DNA of 64,000 bases from NCBI GenBank assembly GCA_021234155.1, contig JAJEKV010000028.1:1855199-1919198 (forward strand). The letters are read 5' to 3'. Each line of letters begins with the position of its first letter. The first letter of the stretch is position 1. The notes beneath the pieces were generated by a model. That model saw nothing but the letters and a program-made list of their open reading frames with translations, was not told where the DNA came from and made no database searches. This document shows, piece by piece, positions 11,701 through 24,200 of this stretch. The stretch is from Isoetes taiwanensis. Its lineage: Eukaryota; Streptophyta; Lycopodiopsida; Isoetales; Isoetaceae. The position numbers and the translations under genes are program-made.

Positions 11701-13270
11701 CCAAACTGGTAAGGACTAAACAAGCCATTGTCCACGAATCACGACCTTCTTTTTTTCTATTTGATATCCAAAAAAGCCATTTGCGATTACTGTTTGACAT
11801 TCAAAATGTGAGAAGAAGAACAAAGAGGAATAGAAAGAAGTGTTGTATATGGATATCCAACATAAGATCATACCTAATTCATTCACATGGTGATGTATAC
11901 ATGGGTATCCAGTAATAATTTTATGCACTCGCACATCTTTGACATTGTTTCAAGATGATTCTCAAATCATAAGTCAAGTAATAAAGAAAAGCCATGCACA
12001 TGAGTCTAACAAAGAGAAGAATAAGTAAAATACTAATACACATGTAGATTAAGCTACCTTGAGCCACATTCTTGCCATGGTTCAAGATCCATTTACGCTT
12101 AAAACACATAAAACCTTATTTAAGACCGCCATGATGCCAACCGGGAACAAATCTAAGTGGAAGAGGCTATCCTTTGCTTCTGGACCTTCTTCAAGTTCTT
12201 CAACATCTAGTTGCTCCACGGCATGTTGAGCTCGACCTCACGATTCCTGATCTTAGAACCCGGCTCCATAATCATAGTGCGGTCACCATTTTCGGCGGAG
12301 ACACTTTAAGCTCCATCAAAGCTCGCGGATTGAGCTTATAGTCTAATACCATTCCACCGATAGGGTAAAGCATCATATGCTGCGCCCAAAGCGGAAGAGC
12401 ATCGCCATGCCTAAGCCCGAGAAAAATTTGTAAGAGCGGGATTAGGAAACGGAAGCAGATGTGCCTCCTTCATTGGGTCCGTCCGATTTACTCTAGGCTT
12501 TAATGGTTCGGGCCCCTGATTCGAAACCCTAAAGAAATCTAAAAGAGCAAAATCCGGTGAAAGATCAGCTTTTTTGCCTTTTTCTAGAATGATCAATTTA
12601 ATCGTTCTTTGAAAACAAGATAACTGGTGCACTTAGGCGATTTGCACTAAGAATTAGAGATGTAATTATTTTGGAGCAAGCAAAATACCACAACTAACAC
12701 CTTAAACCTAAACACAAACAAAAGGAAAACCTTTGCAAAGAAGGAAAAACCTTGCTTCGAAGTCATGTGCACTAAGGTATCAGAGCTCCCTCGCGATGGG
12801 TAATCCTCTAAACTAGTGGCTAGGCGTTATAGTTTGCGACTCTCCCCAATTCCAAACAATTGCATCAAAATATCTTTGTCATACTTACGCATAGGAATCC
12901 TTTAAATCGCGACTAAGCTTCCTAAGGAGTATGAATGCAATAGAATTGACAATTCCTATTTGAAACGATTAACTATCCATTTGGCACTACTTAATTTGTT
13001 TATCTCGAAATTATTTTCTCGGTCTAGACTTAGTGTGATTTATCTAGAGCGATGTGAAAAATTAGTTGCTCGTGTCCCATCGGGAAAGTTGACCTACCGT
13101 GAATCAGTAACTCGCCAGTAGTCTTATCCACTAACTTTCTTCATATTTTAGATTATTGGGTAATGCCTAATTACTATCTAATTCTTTATCATTGTAACTT
13201 CCTTTAAGATACTCGTTTGAGGATTTCTCAATATGCTTATGGATGATATTGCATTATGCATAAGTCGACC
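8761..13270. other. Unassigned, mostly AT-rich intergenic DNA
   Basis: No open frame longer than about 80 codons and no recognised domain on either strand. Two details stand out. A perfect ggtatcagagc at 12,776-12,786 matches the core of the initiator-Met-tRNA primer site used by many plant LTR elements, but I find no LTR end beside it. The minus strand of 12,140-12,440 reads as partly open, acidic protein without a recognised family. A near-perfect tandem duplication sits at 9,553-9,672. Confidence 0.45.
9553..9672. repeat. Two-copy tandem duplication, about 55-60 bp
   Basis: The phrase gaaaaagtgataa, then gagaacttaagatttag and aaagaaaaacaattcctttt, occurs twice in a row with a few changes, including a cg insertion in the first copy. 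No function is suggested; it looks like a local replication slippage or unequal exchange product. Confidence 0.85.
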
Positions 13271-13277
13271 ACGTTTT

Positions 13278-15086
13278 GGCCTCCAAAACGTAAAACCCCG
13301 TGGGGTTGCTAGGTTATTGTGGGGCTTACGTTATGGAGGTCGAGGTTTTATTCGATTTGAGACATGGTCGAGAAGAGCACGATTGAAAACCGCAATAAGA
13401 AACCAAATGGGGTTTGGATTTAATGAGGAGGGCTTTCCTACGATTGCTCTCCGGGAGGGCAAATGCCATGCCTCCTTTAATGAACCCGATTTCCCTATCC
13501 GGCCGCCAATTCTCCATTCAAATAACTTTGCTTCGGTGCTGACTCAAAAATTCAAGATCTCGTCGGGAGAACATATAAACCACAAAGTGTCCCCGCATCG
13601 TAATCGTAGAAACCTGCGTTTTTCGTTGCCGCGCATACAAGGCCCCTAATGGAGATTTGACTTCGCCATGTCACGTCCGGCAAAGGAAATTACCTTAGAG
13701 ACCAAGTTACACGGCCATTTTTGTAGCAAAAGAAACCACCTAACCCTCTACATGGCAAAGATTCCCCGCGACCCTCAGCGGCGCTAATTCAATTCACTAC
13801 TTAGCGTGTTGGACATGAGCTACTTTTGGGCGCTTCGAGCGAGGGGTGGTCTTCTGCCCTAAACTTTGGTCTCCGTGGTAATGTCGATGTTTCGAGTCCG
13901 CGACGAAGTCGAGATCCACAGGTTCCTGGTGGGAGAGCGTTCGGTCCGTGGCCGGGACCCTCCAGGAGGGACCTTTGGGCCTAACTTCTTCCTCGAAGGT
14001 TTTAGAGTCCACATCCATCCGCCAACGCCCCCCACTACCTCATGACATCAGGTAAGATCCTCGGGTCCAACCACTGTGGTATGGCCTCCAAAACGAAACC
14101 CCGTGGGGTTAAAGTTATGCAGGGTTTATATGGAGGTCGAAGTTTTATTCAGTTTTTGCACTTTGAGACATGGTCGGTGATGTCAAGTAGCTTGAAAACC
14201 AGTGGCTAAATAGAAACCTATCTAAATGGAGTTTGATTTACCGGTGCGTGCTTTCCTACCAAGAGCTCCTCCGGGAGGGCAAATGCCAATGCCTCCTTTC
14301 CCAGCCCGGTTTCTATCCGACCGCTGGAATTCTCCATTCAAGTAACTTGCTTCGAAAGCGTGCTCAAAAAATTCAAGACCGTCTGGGAGAAAATATAAAA
14401 CCAAGAAAAGTAAGTCCCGGCAATGGTGGTAGAAACCCAAGTGTTTTGTCGCTCGGCCAAGATTAAGGCCCCTTTAATGGAGGTTTGACTTCGCCATGTC
14501 ATCAGAAGCATTGAGAATTACCCTAGGGACCAAAATTCCCACCCGCGTTCATTTTTTGTAGCAAAGCAAGACCCTCTACACGGCGTTAATGCACCCTCAG
14601 CTAAGGAGGCCAATTCACTCTGAGCGTCTGTGGACATGAGATACTTTAGCTTAGGGAGCAGGGTGGTCTCGCCGCCCACGAAACTTGGTCTCGAGGTAGT
14701 ATGATCAGTCAGTTGGCGGTCGGATCACGGTTAGGGTAGGAGGTTGCCGTCCGTGGCGAGGACCCTCGGAGAGGACCGCTGGTTGGGGCTTCTTACGGAA
14801 GGTTTTAGGGGCTCGAGTCATCACGGTGTCAAGCGCCCTCACTGCCTCCCTTGACATTGATGCAAGATCTTGGTCAATCTGGCTGATTGCCTCCCAGCAT
14901 AAAACCATGCCTTGCCGAGGTTATTTATGGGTTCGTTATGAGGCCGGCGTCGATTGCACTTCAGGACCACACCAGTGTACCTTTTTCAAACATGCGTAGA
15001 GCCATAGCAGGCGAAATAACCCGGACTTTGGATCTCTTGGCGATCCAGATGTTCAAAAACTTGCTCTTACCAAAAATGTGTTCTTG
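13278..15086 (+). repeat. Unknown 0.8-kb repeat units, forward orientation
   Basis: A unit begins with ggcctccaaaacg at 13,278 and again at 14,083, a period of 805 bp. A third, strongly diverged start is visible at about 14,889 (gcctcccagcataaaacc, then aggttattta). Each unit contains, in order, gacatggtcg, ctccgggagggcaaatgcca, attctccattcaa, ttcgccatgtca, tggacatgag and a cactacctcatgacatcag-like end. Open frames such as 13,233-13,649 are not shared between units, so I see no protein. The third unit stops near 15,086, where the orientation of the array flips. Confidence 0.8.
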
Positions 15087-15089
15087 ACT

Positions 15090-16640
15090 TCTAATTACGA
15101 CCATGGGAGGATAAATCAAACCCCATTTTATCGAGTTTCTGTATGCAGTTTTCAAGCTACATCTTAGGCCGCCATTCTCAAGTCTGTTGAATAAAACTGA
15201 CCTCCATCAAGCCTACAGCCCAACCCCAGCAACCCACAGGGGTTTCACGTTTTGGAGGCCATACCTAATCCCGAATTGGACCGGCCGGGAGGACGGGATC
15301 TTGCCTGATGTCATGGGAGTAGTGGGGCGTTTGGCGCCATATGTGTGAGCTCTAGAGCCTTCAGGAGAAATTCGGCCAAGGTCCTCTGGAGGGTCCTTGG
15401 CCCGCGAGCAACTATCACCGGGCCTGATGGGCTACCTTATGGTTTCGAAACATCGACATTACCTTGGAGACCAGTTTCATGAAGAAGACCACCCACGCTC
15501 CGGTCATAAAGTAGCTCATATCAACACGTTAAACGAGTGAATTGGCCTTAGCGAAGAGGTGCAATCTTGCATATAGAGGTTCGTGTTTCTTTTTCTTGCA
15601 AAAAGTGGCCAGTGTAACTTGGTCTCTAGGTAATTTATTTATTTTGGACGACGCCATGAAATCAAATCTCATTCAGGAATTTTCTTTGCCCGGTGACAAA
15701 ACTACTTAGGTTTCTACGATCATTGCAGGACACTTTGCGGTTTTATATGTTCTCGGGGCGGATCTTAAATTTTTTTGAGCTTTGCTCGAAGCAAGATTAT
15801 GAATGGAGAATTCATGGGTGGATAGGAAGCAGGGTTCGGGAAGGGAAACGTGTGCCTCCCGGAGGAGTAGGAAGCACCTTGATAAATCAAACCCATTTAA
15901 ATGGGTTTCTGTTGCTTACATTTCAAGCTGCGACTTCTCGACATTAATTGTGTTGAATAAGAGCTTCGACCTCCATACGTAAACCCTACAATAACTAGCA
16001 CAGGGGTTTACATTTTGGAGGCCATACCACAGTCGAGATTAACGGACCCGGGATGCACTGAGGGTAGTGGGGCGTTGATGCCAGGCAGATAAAACCTTCA
16101 GGAAGAAGTTCATCCCAAAAGACCTCTGCAGAAGGTCTTGGTACCAGACGGAGCAACTCTCCCACCGGGCTGTAGTATGACTCTTGCCCGGGACTCGGGG
16201 CTGCTCGACATTACCACAGGAGACCAGGATTTCGTGGGCGGAAGACCCATCCACAACTCGGTGGTAGAAACATGTCAACTACCGTTCGTAGTGAATTGGC
16301 TTGAAGTGGAGGTGGAACAACATGTGAGGTTCGTGTCTCTTTTCTTTTCCCAAAAAATGGCCAGGTAACTTGGTGTCTAGGTAATTTCTTTATTTGAGAC
16401 GTTATCATGATCAAATCTCCATTCAGACCTTTGTCTTTTGAAACGACAAAACGCGGGTTTCTACTGCGATTACATTGCGAGGATACTTTGGGTTTGATAT
16501 GTTCTCCGGGACCAGATCTTGAATTTTTGAGCACAACCGAAGCAAGTTACTTGAATGGAGATTCAGCGGTCGGATAGGAAGCCGGGTTCGAGGAAGGAGG
16601 GGCGTGGCGTTGCCTCCAGGAGGCTCTTCAGTAGGAAGCT
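15090..16640 (-). repeat. Same 0.8-kb repeat family, reverse orientation
   Basis: The reverse complement of the unit start (cgttttggaggcc and variants) occurs at 15,248-15,260 and ends again at 16,023, a 763-bp spacing. Each copy carries the family phrases in reverse order: a gagtagtggggcg-like start, attgaatggagaat, tggcgaagtc-type blocks and a cctccggga block. Against the forward copies at 13,278-15,086 this makes a diverged large inverted repeat with its centre near 15,088. The last unit runs into the 19-bp minisatellite at 16,685. Confidence 0.75.
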
Positions 16641-16684
16641 GCCTCAGTGGCTTGCTTTGTGATGTCAGTCACGGGGTGCAGCCA

Positions 16685-17125
16685 CCCTAGGCTCAATGTA
16701 CCACCTAGGCTCCAACATGCTGCGTGGGCTCCAACATACACTGGCTCCAACATCACGTGGGCTCAACATGCCACCTGCGGCTCCAACATGCCACGTGGGC
16801 TCCAACATGCCTGGCACCACTGGGCTCGACGCCCTTACAGGATCAAAGCGTACGTGAGCTCCAACATGCCAAGTTGGCTCCAACGTGCCACCTAGGCTCA
16901 AGCATGCCAAAGGTGGCTCAAATATGCCACTGGGCTCCAACATGCCACCACATATGGCTTCAACATGCCACGTAGGCTCAACATGTGCCAACTAGGCTCC
17001 CAGCGTGCCTCGTGAGGCTCCTAGCATGCCACCTAGGCTCCAGCATTGCCACCTAGGCTCCAACATGCCGGTGGCTCCAACATACCACCTAGGCTCAAGC
17101 GTGCCGGTGGCTCAAACTGCTCTAC
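16685..17125. repeat. 19-bp minisatellite, ggctccaacatgccacctа-type
   Basis: About twenty imperfect copies of a 19-bp unit of the form ggctccaacatgccac(cta or gtg) run from 16,685 to about 17,125, interrupted near 16,805-16,850. Copies ending in gtg create the palindromic hexamer cacgtg, the G-box core, for example at 16,791 and in the catcacgtggg copy. The minisatellite lies inside a reverse-oriented copy of the 0.8-kb repeat, so it probably expanded after that array formed. Open frames on both strands here are periodic artefacts. Confidence 0.85.
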
Positions 17126-17214
17126 ACCTATCGCCTTAAGATTAGTTGAAAATATTGGAATGACTACCTTGTATTCATAGGTTCATTTGATCTTAAGATT
17201 AGGCCGGGATCTTG

Positions 17215-17800
17215 CACAATTTCATCATGTAGAGGGAGGTGTTGGCGCGGAAGACCCGTAAGACCTTCCGGCGGCTCGCCCCAAATATGTCATCTCTCGA
17301 AGGCCCTTGGCCATGGTCGGGCAACTCCCCCTCCGGGCGTGATGGCTGCGCCAATGGACTTAAACACGTCGACATCACCCTAGGGACCAAGTTTTGTGGG
17401 CAGACCACCCCTTCTTCAAGAAGCGCCAAAGTAGCTCTTATCCAACATGTTCGTAGTCAATTAGCTGGGGAGGTGGCTCTGCGGAATCTTTGTCATGTGG
17501 CGTGTTCTCATTTCTTTCTTTGCCAAAAATGTCTGTAACTTGGTCATTTGGGTAATTTGGCAGATACGGGCGACATCGTGATCGAATCTCATTCGAACCT
17601 TGTCTTTGCTTTCGAGCGACAAAACATAGGTTTCTACACGGTGTTGCTTGCGGGGCAGCTTGGCGGTTGATGGGTTCTCCCGAGACCAATCTTGGATTTT
17701 TGAACTGCTCGAGAGCATGTTACATGAGCGATGGATTCAGCGGCCGGATAGGGGCAGGAGGCTGCGGGAGAGGAGCATTGGCATACATTACTCGGGAGGA
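17215..17800 (-). repeat. Reverse-oriented 0.8-kb repeat unit beyond the minisatellite
   Basis: Family phrases recur in reverse orientation: the gaccttccgg block near 17,262, the catcaccctagggaccaagttt block near 17,375, then gcaaaatgtctgtaacttgg-like sequence near 17,525, and a peripheral block with cggccggatag at about 17,740. It appears to be a further unit of the 13.3-16.6 kb array, separated from it by the 19-bp minisatellite. Its right end is not clear. Confidence 0.65.
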
Positions 17801-20800
17801 GCATTGCGAAGGCACAGCCTGGTCCCATCTCGTTGGCCTCTCCCCTCAGTGAGGCAGCCACCCAAAGTCGGCCTTGTCGACTTGGGGAAGGGTGACAGCA
17901 CAGCACAAGTTCTTCAATATGCTCGGCCTATTCTATCCCTCGCCCAAACTCCTCTACTTAAAAATTCTAGGGTTTGTCCTTATTTCTTGCATAAAATCCT
18001 AGTCATCATGTCCCCGTCACCACCATCTTGCCATCACCCAAAATTTGCCAACATCACCCAATGAAAAGACATAGATGGATATCTTTTCATTTTACCTAAT
18101 CAAAACTTGACTTTCGCTTGGCATGCCATGTCACCATTTTGGAGTGCCACATCATCTTTTCCATGTTGTTTGTTGGTGCCACAAGGGGCAATGACATGCG
18201 TGAGCGAACCTTTCCATGGGGCACTAATAACAGGGGTACCCCTATAATGAAACCTTTCATGTAATTTAGGAACTAAGCGTGAGACCATGTAATTTAGGAA
18301 CCACTAGTAGTATTGTCATGTTGCAGCGCATATACTTTTGAAATTTGGCTAGGCAAAATTTAGGAAAAAGGTATTCTTGACACGTAAAAATGTTCAAGAA
18401 GTATCTAATATGATGATAAGGGGCATGCAAGTTCTTGATCAAAGAAGGTGACAAAATGTAATAATAATAAACTCATTAATGTATCCAACCTTCTTCATAA
18501 GAACTTTGAATACTTTTCATTAATACATGTATCCCAATGAGGGTCAAGAAAATTATTAAACAAGCCCTTGTTTACATCTGGTCCAATTTCAAAATTGCGG
18601 TCTAAATGTTTGGTCATCCAAAAAATTCAATTTAAACAACATAAAATCGGCAAATTTATGTCTTGTTATATATTAAATCGATACATATGTTATATGGATG
18701 ACAAATTATGAGGTAGAGGTTAAATATTTTTCGAACCAATGTTTTCTTATGCAAGGTCGTGCATTACACACATATATTGAGTTCAAACGCATATTTCTCA
18801 TGTCAAAATTTTAATAATCACTCAACACAAAATTCGCAAAAAAACCGATTTAAATAATATACTTAATATTCGTGATAATTTAACTTTCATCCAATGGCTA
18901 ATATTTTGCCTGGGATAATGGCTTAGATACCGATCCGGCCCCGCAATCCTATTGGCTACCGGAATGGCCTTTTGTTTTTTAGGTTTGTGTTTCCGAAATT
19001 GGCGATGGCAGAAGCTTCGTTTTTTGGCGCTGAGTTTTGGGCGCTAGCCGTTTGAGATGGGATGGCGCCGAGCTTTAGTCTTGGCGCCTAGAGCTTGCGC
19101 TAATATGCTTGTATACATTCAAAGCGTGATTGGGCTAGTCGCCATAGGCTGATTTATGGGCTCCGGTTGTTCCTTTCAGGGGTTTTATTTGGTCCTTACT
19201 AAAGATAACCTCCCAAAGCAGGCATAATTGTTTGATTTGATATTTGGATTTGGAGTTGGGTTTGACCTGTGGGTATATGTGGGAGCCAGGCACATAAATA
19301 AGTCAGATCCAAGCTTGATTGTGTTCGGTAAGGTGGATCGTCTTGCGCCTAGCCATGACATCTTTTGGCCGAAAGAGCGACTAGCGAGCTATGGCGGAGC
19401 AAGAACAGAAAGCAAGAACAGAGGTATGGCATTATCTATTTTTTCTTTGTGTTTTTGATCTCTAGTTCTAGCATTACCTTTCAGATCTTTGGGCACTTTA
19501 GGAAATGGTATCTCAAAGCAACAAAGGATTGGATTTGGGGTTCTTCGCGACCTAGAAGCTCCATTTTGAGCAACGAGCTTAAGAAAATAGAACAAGAAGA
19601 TCGGACTAGTTTTTATCTTTTAAAGTAATTAATCTTGTGTTAGTTTTGAGTTTGTTCCTTAAATGATAGGTGACTCAATTTGCACGACACGTGTTATTTT
19701 GGGAATCAAGGCCCAATCAAGGCGAGGGCTTGCGCTTTACCTATTGAAGGATTGAATCGTTGCCTACGGGGATAACGTGAAACCTTCTCCTTCAAAAAAA
19801 TGGACCGGAGGATGTTTGTGAAATGAAACTAAAGGAACAAGCTATTTATATTAGATTAGCCTCAAAAACCCGTTCTAAAAATGTTGAATCTGTTGAAAAA
19901 ATCTACATTCAATTTGTTTTTCTCAAAATACATAAACAAAATTGTCTTCTTACATTCTTTATACAAGGAGCTTCCTCTATATTTTGAATATTGATTTTAT
20001 GTTTCTTTTCTTTTTTTTTTTAGGTGAACAATAGCCAAAAACCAAAGTGGAATTCTTTAATAAATATAAGCAGTAGCAAAAATGAAAGTGGAGACAAATG
20101 GTTTAAATTATAAATTAGTTTACAAGACATTAGAAACAACAATTGTTTTTCCTACATGTAATACTAATTTTTTTATTTCAAAAGCATGCCCACGCGTGTC
20201 AATATCTCATTGATTAAACAACCACATTTAAACAACCACATTAGAAACTCATGTTTTTTTCGTGTTATAATATTACTTTCACGTCCTTATTTTAGGAAAA
20301 CAATAGCTAGATTTCAATAACACATGTAGTGTTTCATAAATAAAAAAAAAAGGCTATGGGTGATTTTTTAATTTTGTAAAAACAACACTTGAAACAACAT
20401 GTCTATATTTAAAAAGAACACTTGAAAATATTATTTTTTCATTTTCCTACACGTTTTTCTTTGTAGTCCTTTATTTCTAGTGTTGTAATTTAGTTTTTCA
20501 GTGTCGTAAAGTTAAAACCCCTACGTGCCATTTTAAAGATAAACAACGCATGGTTCCTAAAAACATTGGCCTAAAGACACATTGGAAACATCATCTTTCT
20601 TTTCTATGTGTACTAATAGTGCTTTTTACATGTCTTTATTTTAGAAAAACAATAGTTAGTAGCATTAAAAAACAATAGCTAGATTTAAATATGGTGGTAT
20701 TTGGTTAAATGACATGTAACTTTTTTTCCTAAACCATCTTACTTTGACGTTGTAATTTAAGTTTACATGTGTAGTAATATCTAAACCACCCACGTGTTAT

Positions 20801-21209
20801 TTTGATGAACAACAAGCGTGTGGCTGTGAAAAAACCCCTGCGTTGACAAAATTTCGCGAAAAACAATAGTGAAAAAAGGACACGTTGACCAAAAAAAAAA
20901 AAGTGCAAAAACCACGGTGGAAATTTTACGCCAAAAACCACTTGTCTCTTTGTACAAATCCGGATAAGCAGACCCGCGTGGACTTTTACCGGGGCCATTT
21001 GGTGTGTTTTGGCATAAAACAACACTCAAGTATAAGTAAAAACAACTGGACCAAAATTTGGGGTCGGTGTGATAGCATTGAAAATGACACCCAATTGAAA
21101 TGTGTTGTTAGGAGAGCACTTTTCCGGAATCATGGGGAACCGAACAAGACGTTAGGGGCTGATATAGAAAATTTTGTGCATATCCAAAGAAAGTTACCAA
21201 TGGTATGAA
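17801..21209. other. Unassigned AT-rich region
   Basis: Nothing recognisable as a gene. Between 18,240 and 18,300 the phrase catgtaatttaggaac occurs twice about 40 bp apart. From 20,000 to 20,700 short related phrases such as aaaacaatagctagattt recur at irregular distances, which hints at an old, scrambled non-coding repeat. ORFs at 19,228-19,628 and 20,729-21,208 lie on opposite strands or overlap out of frame and show no family features. Confidence 0.4.
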
Positions 21210-23560
21210 TGAGACTCTATCTAGACCCTTTACCTTTCTTTGAAATATTCAAGATTCTCGAGAAAATGGAGAATGGTAAAACTCCAGGCCTTGATGGCCT
21301 TCCAGCTGAATGTTTTAAGAAGTCTTGGGAACTCCTTGGTAAGGACATTGTTTCAATGAATTCTTGTCCCTCAAACAATTGAATTTGCGGGGATCAACAC
21401 GATCGATTGCTCTCATCTTCAAGATTGAGCTCCCAATCACTTTCTCGGATTATAGACCCATCTCTTTTACTAATGTGGTTTTTATAAGTTAATTACCGGT
21501 ACTATAGCTACAAAGGCTCAAACCCATTCTTGAAGAGGTCATAAGTAATACTCAAAGTGCTTATCTTAGAGGAAGGTATATCACGGATAATGTGGGCTAC
21601 CTCCTTAGGCATCACTTGGGCTAAGGATTCCAACCAACCAATTGGCCTCTAAAGCTCGACATTACAAAGGCTTTTGACACGGTGAGCTAGATTTTTCGAG
21701 TTGGTGTTGCAAAAAAATTGGGATTCTCGTGATACGTCATTTTCCATCTTCCAAAAGATTATTAAAGAATTCTAGATCATTGTTCTTATAAATGGAAAAT
21801 GCAGTCCATTCTTTGATATTAAAAGAGGGTTAAGTGAGGTTGCCCTCTTGCTCCCTTTTTAATTCTAATTGTCATGGAAGGGCTGAATAGTAATTTTCAA
21901 ATGGCAAGGAATCTTCATCTAATCAAAGGCCTTGGTCTCCCCCTCCGGGGGAGAATGAGATCGAATGTTCATTTTGCAAATGATACCTTTCTTTTGTGCA
22001 TACGGAGGGCGGTCCATTCACAACCTCAAGCTATCACGGAAAATTTTGGCAAATGCTCGGGGTGCAAAATCAACCCATTAAGACTAGAAAGCTTATCTCA
22101 AGGCATCAAGAGGAGGGTGAGCAGGCAGCTTTAACCCTAGGATGTATGTATCTCTCCCCTAACACTAAGACTAAAATTCTTGGCATTCCATATGCTATTA
22201 GAGTCAATGCTTGTGACCCTTGGGAGGACCTTATTGACAAGTTTACAGGAAGGTTGATTCTCTTAATTCTAAGTTTTTGTCCAAAAATGGAAGAGCCATC
22301 CTGGCAAATTCGGTTATCTCCTCCTCTCCAGTCTTCAATTATCATGGCTCCTAAGAAAGGACTTGCTAAGATGCAAAGCATTATTGGAAGGTTCATTGCA
22401 GGGGGATCAAGTCGAAGGTGTTGGATTCCAATCTCCATGGAGGAATGTTGCAAGCAAAAAAGTAAGGGAGGATTGGGGGTGATTAATATTGAGAAGCAGG
22501 CTACTGCTTTGGCTGCAAAATATTTCTTTAGGGCCTGCAACAACCAAATTAATCACCCTGTAAGTTGTCTCATTCATTATTATATTGAGAAATGCCACCC
22601 CTTTGGATGGAGGAACCTCAGGCTGCAGCTCCCTCATAGTGTCTATTTTGATTTCACAGTCCCCTCCTCCACACCCTTGATTATCAAGAAGTGGATCAGA
22701 GCTTGGGTTAAGATTAAGGGTATGTATACATGGAAAGAGGGGCTCTCTTAGGATCAGCCAATTTTTTGGAGCTTCTCATTGATTCTGGAAGATCCCAACA
22801 TGTGCTTGGCTAATAACTTCCCTAAGTTAACCAAGCAATGGACTAATAGAGGCATAATCTACATTAGGGATATCATCCATGATTTTAATTATCATGAGTC
22901 TGTTCTTAGGGATGCGGGTGATGACTCAAGCGGTGTTCAATAGTATTTCCACTGAAATTGGCGGTTGGAGATTGGCATAACTTCGATGAATTTTGGCATA
23001 TTAATGGTTTTGTGGTTCTGAGGGTCAACTTGGCTTACAGGTACCTTTATAGGAATCAAAATATTTCCATTCATACCAAATGGAACATTGAGCCAGAGAG
23101 AGCCATCAGGAACTTAACTTTTATGTGGCAGAGCCCCATCCATCCGAAAATCAAAGCTTTTATGTGGCAGCTTTGGCATAGAGCCCTTGCTACCAACAAG
23201 AAGAATGGAGGTTAAATATGTCTAACATTGATATTTGTATTAGGTGTTTGCAGGGACCGAAAAAAATGAAGAACACCTCTTTAAAAGTTGTCTTTGGGCT
23301 GAATGGACACTGGAATTAGCTGAAACTGAGATAAATATTCCTGGTCTAACCAACATGCAAGCCATTGACCTCTTTTTCCTAGCCAACTCAGTAGAATGGT
23401 AGAGGTACATTCTCCTGTGGAGAATTTGGAAGGGGAGAAATGCTTTAATCTTCAAAGATGAAATTGTATGGCCTAATGCAATTATCAAAGCAAACCAATC
23501 ACGACATTAATTGGGTTTTGGAAATCCCCATGGTGTCGAGGATTAATAGTTCTACGCCGA
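21210..23560 (+). mobile_element. L1-type LINE remnant: reverse transcriptase and C-terminal domain
   Basis: Blocks typical of plant L1 reverse transcriptase appear in order: NGKTPGLDGLPAECFKK near 21,270, a DYRPIS-like block near 21,450, a LDITKAFDTV block near 21,655 and a QRGLSE/GDVLLP-type block near 21,820. From 21,996 to 22,750 a 251-codon frame covers the thumb and downstream region (LGIPYAIRVNACDPWEDL; APKKGLAKMQSIIGRFI; KQKSKGGLGVINIE). The C-terminal zf-RVT-like domain follows at about 23,095-23,250 (HPKIKAFMWQLWHRALATN). The YADD box is lost to frameshifts near 21,980. Multiple stops make the copy dead. Confidence 0.85.
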
Positions 23561-23614
23561 TGCTTGTTCTTTTATGATTACATGCAATACACTTATTATG
23601 TTCAAGAGATTGAG

Positions 23615-24200
23615 ATGGAGAAGAATGAATCTTCATGCAAATGCTTTATGGCTGTAGATGCAACAATTGATTGAAGAAGTTTGACGCCACCTCCGAGCAG
23701 CAAGTAGACAAAAGAGCAGCCAATAAGCACAGAACCAAAAGGAAATTCCAAGTAGAGGATAATATTTGACTCGGTCAAACAAGCAAACCTCCACTTTGGC
23801 AATTGCAAGAATCTTGCTTCAAGGTGGGCAGGACCATTCCAAATCATTCAAAGGATGCGTAACCAATCCTATAAATTGGATCTCCTCGCACACTTGACAC
23901 TTCATAAAGCCTTCCACATAAGCCTTCTTAAGAAGCATACTCCTAATCCAGAGGAGATATTGAAGACTCCAACTTTATTGATAATGACTGATAAACAACT
24001 TGAGATTGTTCCAGAAGCTCTTCTTGATAAAGCATATAAGAAAACAAGAAGATCTCAAGTCATCCAATATTTGGTCGTGGAAATACTTATCATTAAATAC
24101 AGCGGCGTCCGTGCCATCGATCATTAAAAGCAATACCCCGGTTTCTGAACAATGCAAGATATAACTTCGCCATCGATATTATCGACATCAAAGAGAAGGT
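23615..24200 (+). mobile_element. Ty3/gypsy integrase C-terminus with chromodomain remnant
   Basis: The frame reads KHRTKRKFQVED-like sequence near 23,730, then NQSYKLDLLAHLTLHKAFHI and SLLKKHTPNPEEIL at 23,858-23,965, the conserved C-terminal end of gypsy integrase. PEALLDKAYKKTRRSQVIQY follows near 24,010, the start of a chromodomain of the chromovirus type. The frame shifts near 23,850 and in the chromodomain. It may belong to the same element as the 3' LTR at 26,091, but almost 1.9 kb of non-coding DNA lies between, so this is not certain. Confidence 0.75.

Noticed and set aside
13233-13649. 138-codon protein in the 0.8-kb repeat
   Set aside because: The frame is not conserved in the second forward unit or in the reverse units.
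16647-16991. Open frames of 76-108 codons on both strands in the 19-bp minisatellite
   Set aside because: Frames arise from the repeat unit and are open in several frames and both strands; protein is a simple repeat with no start context.
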